In this document: in pieces, positions 1 to 6,387 of the stretch
How the letters are laid out: each line of letters opens with the position of its first letter
Numbering within the stretch: position 1 is the stretch's first letter
From: Rhizobiaceae bacterium
GTDB lineage: Bacteria; Pseudomonadota; Alphaproteobacteria; Rhizobiales; Rhizobiaceae
NCBI GenBank assembly: GCA_021648425.1
Contig: JAKISV010000141.1
Coordinates: 1 to 7,134 of the forward strand
Direction: 5' to 3'
Length of the DNA stretch: 7,134 bases
Translations under genes and position numbers: made by a program
The notes under the pieces: model-generated
What the model saw: only the letters and a program-made list of their open reading frames with translations
The model's database searches: none
What the model was told of the DNA's origin: nothing

Positions 1-870
1 TAAAAGTACGGCTCCGTTGGAATTTCTTGGGTCGAGTTTTGCACGCAAAAATTCAAAGGCGCTTTTGGCGAACAGGTAGCCGATTTTTGCCATTAAAGTA
101 CGCGACATTGCATCTTTCAGGTGCCTGGCCATTTGTTTGGCTGTGCCTTCAGCGGTTTTAAGGGCGATATTGCCGGCAAACCCTTCGGTCACTACCACAT
201 CGACAGTACCAGCACCGATGTCATTGCCTTCTACAAAACCGTGGTAACGCATCGAATCCAGTTTGGTTTCGCGTAAAATCTGGCCAGCGCCACGAACGTT
301 TTCGAGGCCTTTCACTTCTTCCACACCAATATTAAGAAGGCCAACTGAGGGGTGTTCATTGTTACTCAAGGCGCGGGCCATGGCTGAACCCATGATGGCA
401 AATTCTACCAGCTGGCTGGATGTGGCGCCGATATTTGCTCCCACATCGAGCACGATGCTTTCGCCTTTCAGGGTGGGCCAGATGGCGGACATGGCCGGGC
501 GCTCAATGCCGGGCAAGGTGCGAAGGCAGAATTTTGACATCACCATCAGTGCGCCGGTATTACCCGCCGATACGCAAACGCTGGCATTACCATGTTTGAC
601 GGCTTCAACGGCTTTCCACATGCCAGATTTCCACCGGCCGCGCCGAAGGGCTTTTGAGGGTTTGTCGTCCATGGCTATGGATATATCGCAGTGGATGAAT
701 TCGCTGACGGCATCCAGTTTCGGATATTTTTTGAGAACCGGCAGAACTTTATCGCGCTCACCAAAAATCATGAAGCGTAATTGCGGTTTTCTCAGCAATG
801 CAATATCGGCACCGGCAAGCACCACATCAGGACCGTGATCTCCGCCCATGGCATCCAGAGATATGATCAT
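1..870 (-). CDS. plsX: PlsX, phosphate acyltransferase (C-terminus cut off by window edge)
   Basis: PlsX transfers an acyl group from acyl-ACP to phosphate, giving acyl-phosphate for PlsY and so starting phosphatidic acid synthesis; it is a peripheral membrane protein. The minus-strand reading gives 290 residues without a stop and leaves the window in the segment LDPRNSNGAVLL, which in this family is about 50-60 residues before the end. Family signatures seen: start MIISLDAMGGDHGP (1-14), SAGNTGALM (101-109), LDVGAN (141-146), GLLNIGVEEVKG (177-188), and VEGNDIG followed by VVVTEGFAGN (213-234). The ATG at 870 is chosen because it puts the conserved ISLDAMGGD at the N-terminus; upstream in frame there is only a short extension before a stop, and no good Shine-Dalgarno is visible. 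It lies 118 bp downstream of the DUF177 gene, probably in the same transcript. In relatives fabH usually follows. Identity is very secure. Confidence 0.97.
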   Translation of the reverse strand, partial: MIISLDAMGGDHGPDVVLAGADIALLRKPQLRFMIFGERDKVLPVLKKYPKLDAVSEFIHCDISIAMDDKPSKALRRGRWKSGMWKAVEAVKHGNASVCVSAGNTGALMVMSKFCLRTLPGIERPAMSAIWPTLKGESIVLDVGANIGATSSQLVEFAIMGSAMARALSNNEHPSVGLLNIGVEEVKGLENVRGAGQILRETKLDSMRYHGFVEGNDIGAGTVDVVVTEGFAGNIALKTAEGTAKQMARHLKDAMSRTLMAKIGYLFAKSAFEFLRAKLDPRNSNGAVLL

Positions 871-988
871 ATTAAGAAACTCGTATTGTCGTTCATATTG
901 CGTCCGCAAACTTCCGCTTTTCCCAGCAACAAATCATAATAGTGGGTTCAGGGATAATAGCCATAGTTTTTACGAAGTGAGATGTTTT
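871..988 (-). other. Non-coding gap between the DUF177 gene and plsX
   Basis: These 118 bases lie where many bacteria, such as E. coli, carry rpmF (ribosomal protein L32) between yceD and plsX. No L32-like reading frame is present. The only minus-strand ATG frame I noticed is about 14 codons with no ribosome binding site, so I do not call it. The 7-base word ATAATAG occurs twice on the plus strand (936-942 and 954-960, period 18). A separate plsX promoter is possible, but I cannot point to a convincing -35/-10 pair, and I see no strong terminator hairpin. Confidence 0.5.
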
Positions 989-1531
989 TTACTTTTTCAA
1001 CGACTGAAGTATGGCAAATGGTGAAGGTTCCGCGATATCATCGTCTGGAGGTGTGGTGATATCAGTGAATTTTGCATCCTGCGCGCGGGCAAAAAGGTCG
1101 ATTTCCAGAGCCAGATATTCGATGGCGATGGCCCAGGCGTCGAGTTCATCGCCTTCAAAAACGTCGGGAATATCGTCGCCATCCAATTCCAACACTATTT
1201 CACCTTCGTTGTTCACACGGGGCTTGGCGAGTTTTGAGCTATCGGGCACGAATTTTGCGCTAAATGTGGTGTCGATTGCCTGGGGAACGGGTTTCAACGT
1301 GATTGGACAAGCGGTTTGAAGGGCAGCTTTAATTTCACCTTCGACTTTCACGCCATCCCTGCCCCAATGCATGAAATTCAGCAGGCCTGAAAAACTGTCA
1401 AGTTTCAGAATATCCAGATAGGCAGCGATCTGAGGGCTATCTTTGCCTTTAGCCTCCAGCCTGATTCGCATACCTGAAGCCGGCAATTTTGCCACACTTA
1501 CCCGATGATTGGGCAGTTCCTGATTTGTCAT
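989..1531 (-). CDS. yceD: DUF177 / YceD-family protein
   Basis: This is a 180-residue soluble protein of the DUF177 (YceD) family, which is linked to 23S rRNA accumulation or processing in E. coli and in plant chloroplasts; the biochemical role here is inferred from the family. Visible family features are VKVEGEIKAALQTACPITLK (61-80), where the central Cys75 plus TLKP is the alphaproteobacterial form of the motif written CxRCL in E. coli; an acidic middle (DGDDIPDVFEGDELDAW); a segment with the conserved look LALEIDLFAR; and the tail SPFAILQSLKK (170-180), typical of alphaproteobacterial members. Only one of the two cysteines of the E. coli motif is kept, so metal binding through that pair is not expected. 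The ATG overlaps the stop of the upstream chaperone gene as ATGA, implying translational coupling. plsX follows after 118 bp. Confidence 0.9.
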   Translation of the reverse strand: MTNQELPNHRVSVAKLPASGMRIRLEAKGKDSPQIAAYLDILKLDSFSGLLNFMHWGRDGVKVEGEIKAALQTACPITLKPVPQAIDTTFSAKFVPDSSKLAKPRVNNEGEIVLELDGDDIPDVFEGDELDAWAIAIEYLALEIDLFARAQDAKFTDITTPPDDDIAEPSPFAILQSLKK

Positions 1532-2115
1532 GACTTTTCACCTGCTAATTGGGGCCAGTCCAGTTTACCGCTCATTATTGCCTTTAAAGGTTGCTGCGAT
1601 AATGAACTCACTACACTCAACATATAATCTGCAAGTTTACTGCCTGCAACGGCGGCTTGTTTTTTGTTCAGTTTGTCGAAATAGCGATTCGCTACGGCCA
1701 GGGCCAGCGTTTTTGCATCTAAATCAGTAAGGGGCGGATCAAATTCTTCGATCAGTGCGTAATAGCTTCTGGCCAGGCGTTTTTTGCGTTTGTAAACAGA
1801 AGCATCCGCAAAACCTAATTCTCTCAAACCGCGCTCGAGGTCAGTCAGAAAAACATCAAAAACACTCTGGGATAACTCAATGCTGTCATTAGAATCATTG
1901 CTGCTGGTACTTTTTAAGTGGTAGTTGAGTAAAAATACATGCAATGCCAGCATATCATAACGGCCCATGACGGTGTCAGGTATGTTATAATCCTTGTAGA
2001 ATGCAGATTTCCTGGCCTGCGTCACAACAGTGCCATAAATTCGATGTGGTACATCATTGGGTGATTTTTTGCCCAGCAGTTTTGCAACTGCTGAAACCAG
2101 TTTCGGAAATGACAT
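1528..2115 (-). CDS. Ubiquinol-cytochrome c chaperone family protein (Cbp3/UQCC1 type)
   Basis: This 195-residue protein belongs to the ubiquinol-cytochrome c chaperone family, the bacterial relatives of mitochondrial Cbp3/UQCC1, which assist cytochrome b during assembly of the bc1 complex. Recognisable parts are an N-terminal region with YGTVVTQARKSAFYKDYNIPDT (27-48), the core GRYDMLALHVFLLNYHLK (51-68), a polar S/N/D-rich linker (69-79), and VFDVFLTDLERGLRELGFAD (85-104) followed by a basic stretch (SVYKRKKRLA). No signal peptide or membrane helix is seen, so it should be cytoplasmic. The ATG at 2115 has only a weak upstream ribosome binding site; another ATG four bases upstream is out of frame. 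It is the first gene of the minus-strand cluster and diverges from bamE. The stop overlaps the DUF177 start by four bases. The family call is firm; the bc1 role in this organism is inferred. Confidence 0.9.
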   Translation of the reverse strand: MSFPKLVSAVAKLLGKKSPNDVPHRIYGTVVTQARKSAFYKDYNIPDTVMGRYDMLALHVFLLNYHLKSTSSNDSNDSIELSQSVFDVFLTDLERGLRELGFADASVYKRKKRLARSYYALIEEFDPPLTDLDAKTLALAVANRYFDKLNKKQAAVAGSKLADYMLSVVSSLSQQPLKAIMSGKLDWPQLAGEKS

Positions 2116-2180
2116 GCATTGATGCTTTCAGGCTAAAGAAGCTTTAAATCGGGTTGAGGCAGTGATATACCCGCTTAATG

Positions 2181-2200
2181 ATATCAAACTGATATATAAC
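2181..2200 (+). promoter_or_regulatory. Candidate bamE promoter region with a short dyad
   Basis: In the 106-bp divergent region between the chaperone gene and bamE lies the perfect inverted repeat ATATCA-AAC-TGATAT (2181-2195), touching a -10-like TATAAC (2195-2200). A start about seven bases after it would give bamE a leader of roughly 15 bases. No good -35 stands at the usual distance (TTGAGG at 2154-2159 is too far from this -10). The word TGATAT also occurs at 2163-2168, 2179-2184 and 2190-2195. This is a weak prediction from sequence only, and AT-rich promoters often contain such words by chance. Confidence 0.3.
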
Positions 2201-2212
2201 AGGCTCGCTGAT

Positions 2213-2216
2213 AGGG
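2213..2216 (+). promoter_or_regulatory. Ribosome binding site deciding the bamE start
   Basis: AGGG lies five bases before the ATG at 2222, a normal spacing. The upstream in-frame GTG at 2162 is preceded by TTGAGGCA, where the GAGG is very close to the codon, and starting there would put 20 polar residues in front of the lipoprotein signal. The 2222 start is therefore preferred. Confidence 0.55.
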
Positions 2217-2221
2217 TAAAC

Positions 2222-2710
2222 ATGATGAATAGTAAATCGGGCACAATCGCCCTACAAAAAACAAGTTTTTTCAGGGTTCGCCCATTACTTGGGGCGGTGG
2301 GCCTGGTCGCACTTTTGACCCTGTCGGGCTGCACCACTCAACAAGTGTTGATCCATGGCGCTGTCATCAATCAGGATCAGATTGATCTGGTGCCCGTAGG
2401 TTCCAGTCGTGATCAGGTACTATTGTCGCTGGGCACGCCTTCCACGGTCGGCAACTTTGAAAATGAAGTGTTCTATTACATTTCCCAAAACAGAATCAAG
2501 AAATTTGCTTTTCAAAAAGGCACGATTACCGACCAGCGGGTGTTTGCGGTTTATTTTGATGATGAGCGTCAGGTAAGCCAGTTGGCCAACTATGGTTTGC
2601 AGGATGGCAAGGTATTTGACTTTATCTCCAGAACAACAGCTACAGGCGGTAAGGACCGCACCTTCCTGGGGCAATTGTTACAGGGCGGAGCAAAACCGAA
2701 ACTGTTCTAG
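2222..2710 (+). CDS. bamE: BamE, outer membrane protein assembly lipoprotein
   Basis: BamE (SmpA/OmlA family) is a small lipoprotein of the BAM complex, which folds beta-barrel proteins into the outer membrane. From the ATG at 2222 it has 162 residues: a charged N-terminus, a hydrophobic stretch (22-34), and the lipobox LSGC with Cys37 as the expected lipidated residue. The BamE fold follows: VGSSRDQVLLSLGTPST (59-75), FYYIS (84-88), DQRVFAVYFDD (104-114), then YGLQDGKVFDFISRTT (124-139) and TGGKD (141-145), a C-terminal pattern typical of rhizobial members. A longer reading from GTG 2162 is possible but would bury the signal peptide behind 20 residues. It is the only plus-strand gene here, single and flanked by a divergent promoter region and a strong terminator, so it is probably monocistronic. 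Confidence 0.94.
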   Translation: MMNSKSGTIALQKTSFFRVRPLLGAVGLVALLTLSGCTTQQVLIHGAVINQDQIDLVPVGSSRDQVLLSLGTPSTVGNFENEVFYYISQNRIKKFAFQKGTITDQRVFAVYFDDERQVSQLANYGLQDGKVFDFISRTTATGGKDRTFLGQLLQGGAKPKLF

Positions 2711-2719
2711 AGCTATCTA

Positions 2720-2738
2720 AACTGGATATGCTCCAGTT
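2720..2738. repeat. Small inverted repeat after bamE
   Basis: A perfect 7-bp stem, AACTGGA at 2720-2726 and TCCAGTT at 2732-2738, closes a 5-base loop just downstream of the bamE stop. With one mismatch the stem extends to 9 bp. No T-run follows on either strand, so it is not itself a classic terminator. It could stabilise the bamE mRNA 3' end, or be chance. Confidence 0.4.
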
Positions 2739-2742
2739 AATA

Positions 2743-2779
2743 AAAAACCCGCGATATCTAAACGATATCGCGGGTTTTT
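2743..2779. terminator. Bidirectional rho-independent terminator between bamE and hppA
   Basis: A perfect 16-bp inverted repeat: the left arm (2743-2758) is AAAAA followed by CCCGCGATATC, the right arm (2764-2779) is its exact complement ending in TTTTT, with a 5-base loop TAAAC. The GC-rich core is flanked by A-run and T-run, so the transcript on each strand would end in a U-tract. It lies 32 bases after the bamE stop and 23 bases after the hppA stop, exactly between the two convergent genes. Confidence 0.93.
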
Positions 2780-2802
2780 GTTGTTTATGCCAGAGTGCTT
2801 TA

Positions 2803-4935
2803 TCAGGCCAGGACAGCCAGCAGAAGCAAAGCGACGATATTGGTGATTTTGATCATCGGGTTTACTGCGGGACCGGCTGTATCCTTATATGGATCGCCAA
2901 CGGTGTCACCAGTGACCGAAGCCTTGTGGGCTTCGCTGCCTTTTTCGTGTTTAACACCATCCTTGTCGACAAAACCGTCTTCAAAGGATTTTTTGGCATT
3001 GTCCCAGGCACCGCCGCCAGCCGTCATTGACACGGCAACAAAAAAGCCGTTGACGATTACGCCCAGAAGCATTGCGCCCAGGGAGGCAAAGGCCTGATTT
3101 TTGTCACCGGTAATCCAGAAGATCGCGTAGAAAACAAAGATTGGCGAAAGTACCGGTAACAGCGATGGTACAATCATTTCCTTGATTGCCGACTTGGTCA
3201 GCATGTCAACCGTGCGGCCATAATCGGGTTTGACTTCACCCTTCATGATGCCAGGGTTTTCACGGAACTGCCTGCGCACTTCTTCCACCACCGCGCCACC
3301 GGCACGGCCAACGGCCGTCATGGTGATGCCACCAAACAGATAAGGCAGCAAACCGCCAAACAGCAGGCCAACAACCACGTAGGGGTTGGTCAGTGCAAAA
3401 TCGACACTTACCCCTTCAAAGAAGGAGCCAGGTTCGGCATTCTTGGCAAAATGCTTGAGATCCTCGGTATAGGCCGCAAACAATACAAGAGCACCAAGAC
3501 CGGCAGAACCAATGGCATAACCTTTGGTGACCGCTTTGGTGGTATTGCCGACCGCATCGAGTGCATCAGTGGTAGAACGAACATCAGCAGGAAGGTCTGC
3601 CATTTCCGCAATGCCACCGGCATTGTCAGTGACCGGGCCAAAAGCATCCAGCGCTACCACAAAACCGGCAAGTGCCAGCATCGTGGAAACGGTGATTGCA
3701 ATACCAAAAATGCCACCAAGAGCATAAGTCGACAGGATGCCGGCAATGATGATGATGGCTGGAATGGCGGTTGATTCAAGTGAAACAGCCAGGCCCTGAA
3801 TAACATTGGTGCCATGACCCGTGACCGAAGCCTGGGAAATTGAACGCACCGGGCGATAATCAATGCCGGTATAATATTCGGTTACCCAGATAATCAGGCC
3901 GGTAATGACCAGGCCGATCAAACCACAGTAGAACAAATCACGACCGGTAAATGTTTCGCCGGATGATGTTGTGAATACCTCACCCATACCAAGCCAGAAC
4001 TGGATAATGATGAACAGGGCAACTGCCGACAATAACGCCGTGGCGATAAAGCCTTTATAGAGCGCTCCCATGATTGAGTTATTTGAACCAAGGCGCACAA
4101 AAAATGTACCCGCTATGGAAGTGACAACGCAGCTTGCGCCAATCAATAGCGGCAACAACATCAGGTTTGCAGCAGCGCTGCCGGTAAAGAAGATTGATGC
4201 CAGAACCATGGTGGCAACAATTGTCACGACGTAGGTTTCAAACAAATCCGCTGCCATGCCGGCGCAGTCGCCAACATTATCGCCAACGTTATCAGCGATG
4301 GTTGCGGGATTGCGCGGATCATCTTCGGGGATACCCACTTCAACTTTGCCAACCAGATCAGCGCCAACATCTGCACCTTTAGTGAAGATACCGCCGCCAA
4401 GACGGGCAAAGATAGAAATCAAAGAAGCACCAAACCCCAACGCCACAAGCGAATCGATTACGACACGATCGGTGCCGATAAATCCGGCCGGGCCAGTCAG
4501 ATACCAGAAATATACTGTCACACCCAATAGAGCCAGACCGGCAACCAGAAGGCCGGTCACAGCGCCCGACTTAAACGCAATATCAAGGCCAGCGCCAAGG
4601 CTTTGCATCGAAGCTTGCGTTGTACGCACATTGGCGCGAACGGAAATCAACATGCCGATGAAACCGGCGATGCCCGAAAGCACTGCGCCAATGGCGAACC
4701 CGATTGCCACCAGGAAGCCCAGCAGAACCCAGACAATCGCAAACACGATGATACCAACAGCCGCGATAGTGGTGTATTGGCGTGTCAGGTAGGCTTGTGC
4801 GCCTTCCTGGATAAAGCCTGCGATTTCACGCATGCGTTCATTACCGGCATCAGCCGCCATGATTGAGCGCGAAGCCCAGATTGCATATATAATAGACAGC
4901 AGTCCGCTGGCCATTACCAATTGGAGCAAACTCAT
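2803..4935 (-). CDS. hppA: HppA, membrane-bound proton-pumping pyrophosphatase (K+-independent type)
   Basis: HppA couples hydrolysis of pyrophosphate to proton transport across the cytoplasmic membrane, saving energy from PPi made in biosynthesis. The 710 residues and many hydrophobic helices fit the family's 15-17-helix form. Substrate-site motifs are intact: GADLVGKVE (191-199), DDPRNPATIADNVGDNVGD (205-223), DAFGPVTDNAGGIAEM (430-445), and GDTVGDPYKDTAGPAVNP (676-693). The segment GNTTKAVTKG (463-472) has Lys467 and Thr470, the pair known to mark K+-independent enzymes, where K+-dependent ones have Ala at the first position. The ATG at 4935 is supported by a strong Shine-Dalgarno. There are no gaps or missing catalytic residues. 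A 197-bp region separates it from the MFS gene upstream, so it probably has its own promoter, and it ends at the bidirectional terminator. Identity is very secure. Confidence 0.98.
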   Translation of the reverse strand: MSLLQLVMASGLLSIIYAIWASRSIMAADAGNERMREIAGFIQEGAQAYLTRQYTTIAAVGIIVFAIVWVLLGFLVAIGFAIGAVLSGIAGFIGMLISVRANVRTTQASMQSLGAGLDIAFKSGAVTGLLVAGLALLGVTVYFWYLTGPAGFIGTDRVVIDSLVALGFGASLISIFARLGGGIFTKGADVGADLVGKVEVGIPEDDPRNPATIADNVGDNVGDCAGMAADLFETYVVTIVATMVLASIFFTGSAAANLMLLPLLIGASCVVTSIAGTFFVRLGSNNSIMGALYKGFIATALLSAVALFIIIQFWLGMGEVFTTSSGETFTGRDLFYCGLIGLVITGLIIWVTEYYTGIDYRPVRSISQASVTGHGTNVIQGLAVSLESTAIPAIIIIAGILSTYALGGIFGIAITVSTMLALAGFVVALDAFGPVTDNAGGIAEMADLPADVRSTTDALDAVGNTTKAVTKGYAIGSAGLGALVLFAAYTEDLKHFAKNAEPGSFFEGVSVDFALTNPYVVVGLLFGGLLPYLFGGITMTAVGRAGGAVVEEVRRQFRENPGIMKGEVKPDYGRTVDMLTKSAIKEMIVPSLLPVLSPIFVFYAIFWITGDKNQAFASLGAMLLGVIVNGFFVAVSMTAGGGAWDNAKKSFEDGFVDKDGVKHEKGSEAHKASVTGDTVGDPYKDTAGPAVNPMIKITNIVALLLLAVLA

Positions 4936-4939
4936 AGCG

Positions 4940-4947
4940 CCCCTCCC
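4940..4947 (-). promoter_or_regulatory. Strong ribosome binding site of hppA
   Basis: On the minus strand GGGAGGGG precedes the hppA ATG; its GGAGG core is six bases away. This is the best Shine-Dalgarno in the window, supporting the start at 4935 and suggesting high expression of the pump. Confidence 0.75.
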
Positions 4948-5108
4948 TTTTTCGTTGTTCCCACCTTGGCCTTACGCCGGTGAGACGGTTTTATCATTAT
5001 TCAAAACTATTGCGGGATTTATATTATTGTCATCCCCAATTTCGATTGCTTGGCAAACGCAAACATCGATTTCGCGCGCACACTACTTTTCCTAGCGACA
5101 AGGTCAAG

Positions 5109-5130
5109 GTTTGATGTGTCAAACACACAT
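5109..5130. repeat. Two overlapping inverted repeats between the MFS gene and hppA
   Basis: GTTTGA-TGTG-TCAAAC (5109-5124) and ATGTGT-CAAAC-ACACAT (5114-5130) are both perfect 6-bp stems that share bases, so only one can form at a time. They lie three bases past the MFS stop and about 175 bp before hppA. No U-tract follows, so they are poor intrinsic terminators. They could be an operator or an mRNA 3' structure. The rest of the 4936-5132 region holds an AT-rich patch (about 4991-5030) that may include the hppA promoter, but no clear -35/-10 pair and no gene. Confidence 0.4.
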
Positions 5131-5132
5131 AA

Positions 5133-6380
5133 TTAGATAGTATTAGGCGGGATTTGTTGCCGTGCATGCCTTCGCTCAAGCCACAACAGCCAAAGCAGTG
5201 CGCAGATTGATAAAATTACGGTTGGAAATATTATATAATTGATGGCGTACCAGCCATAATTATTGAACACAAATCCTGACATCAGCGAAGCAAAAGCGAC
5301 AGAAGAAAACAGGATAAAATCATTGGCTCCCTGGGCCTTGTTTTTCTCATCGGGATAATAAGTGTCTGTCACCATGGAGGTTGTGCCGATAAAGCCGAAA
5401 TTCCAGCCAAGGCCCAGCAGGATGAGCGAGAGCCAGAATTTCCAGAGCTCCACTCCGGACAAGGCGATAATGGCGCATAAAATCAGAATGACCATACCGG
5501 TAGCAACTATTTTTTCCTTGCCAAAACGGGTTATCAGATTGCCGGTGAAAAAACTCGGGCCAAACATGGCAAGGACATGCCATTGAATGCCGATTGCAGC
5601 ATTATCAATAGAAATGCCGCTGGCCACCATCGCCAAAGGCGCTCCGGTCATGACAAAAGTCATCAGGGCATAAGTCAGCGTGCCACACAGTGCAGCGACC
5701 ATGAACCTTGGCTGAGTGACTATCTTTAACAGTGGTCTGGCAGGCGGCCCTGATTGTGCAGCTTCCTCAATTGCGGACTTTTCGGTATTTAGAAATCCCA
5801 TCACAGCTATCGCCAGCAACAGCAATACCGAAACACTTAAATATGCACCGGCAAACTGGGTTGGCAGAAGAAAATCGCGGGTAAATATGATTATTGGCGA
5901 GCCGAGAAATGCGGCAATAATACCGCCTACCAGCACCCAGGATATCGCCTTTGCGCGAATATCTGCGCTGCCATGATCGGCTGCGGCAAATCTGAACTGC
6001 TGCCCAAATCCACCGGCAACGCCATTGAGGATGGCACCGAAGCAAAATATAATGAAGTTCTGGTCCACCAGAGCCCAGGTGGAAATCAGCAATCCGACAA
6101 TGCCGACGACCAAGCCAACCATAAAGCCGAATTTTCGACCGAGCCAGCGCGTCATCATTGCGGCGGGAATGGCACCTAATGCCACACCAATGTTGAAACC
6201 GGTGACTGGAGCGGTGGCAAATGATTTATCGGCATCCAATAAATATGCCCCCGCCAAACCACCAAGTGATATATTCACAATCGCCGACGTGCTGACCAAT
6301 GCCTGGCAGGTGGCGTAAATCAGCGTGTTGTTGCGCGCTATTCGATTTTCGCCGTTGATGGTTTGTGCGCTTACCGGCAT
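5133..6380 (-). CDS. Major facilitator superfamily transporter, substrate unknown
   Basis: A 415-residue inner-membrane protein with about twelve hydrophobic segments in two halves, joined by a polar central loop (about 198-220), as in MFS carriers. The loop after helix 2 carries an MFS motif A remnant, RWLGRKFG (78-85), echoed in the second half by TRFGKEK (284-290). Other marks are GGFGQQFRFAAADHGSADIR (123-142) and, in the second half, QWHVLAMFGPSFFTG (266-280), common in MFS proteins from this order. The substrate cannot be read from the sequence. Because the gene starts seven bases after nusB, which overlaps ribH, flavin transport (as for the alphaproteobacterial RfnT carriers) is a possible but unproven idea; drug or metabolite efflux is the alternative. 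The ribosome binding site is weak, so translation may depend on nusB. The C-terminus is basic and ends close to a pair of hairpins. Confidence 0.9.
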   Translation of the reverse strand: MPVSAQTINGENRIARNNTLIYATCQALVSTSAIVNISLGGLAGAYLLDADKSFATAPVTGFNIGVALGAIPAAMMTRWLGRKFGFMVGLVVGIVGLLISTWALVDQNFIIFCFGAILNGVAGGFGQQFRFAAADHGSADIRAKAISWVLVGGIIAAFLGSPIIIFTRDFLLPTQFAGAYLSVSVLLLLAIAVMGFLNTEKSAIEEAAQSGPPARPLLKIVTQPRFMVAALCGTLTYALMTFVMTGAPLAMVASGISIDNAAIGIQWHVLAMFGPSFFTGNLITRFGKEKIVATGMVILILCAIIALSGVELWKFWLSLILLGLGWNFGFIGTTSMVTDTYYPDEKNKAQGANDFILFSSVAFASLMSGFVFNNYGWYAINYIIFPTVILSICALLWLLWLERRHARQQIPPNTI

Positions 6381-6387
6381 TTTTTGC

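Noticed and set aside
263..838. A 191-codon plus-strand reading frame
   Set aside because: It lies entirely antisense to plsX, whose family motifs are continuous through the same bases; the opposite frame shows no recognisable domain.
2162..2221. An upstream GTG start extending bamE by 20 residues
   Set aside because: It would place a polar extension before the lipoprotein signal, and the ATG at 2222 has a better placed AGGG. The candidate -10 at 2195-2200 would also exclude it.
4256..4792. A 178-codon plus-strand reading frame rich in Pro, Thr and Arg
   Set aside because: It is antisense to the conserved N-terminal third of hppA and has the low-complexity composition typical of a shadow frame.
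4936..5132. Small RNA or riboswitch upstream of hppA
   Set aside because: Apart from short dyads I see no conserved riboswitch core, no promoter-terminator pair for an independent RNA, and no extended base-paired domain.
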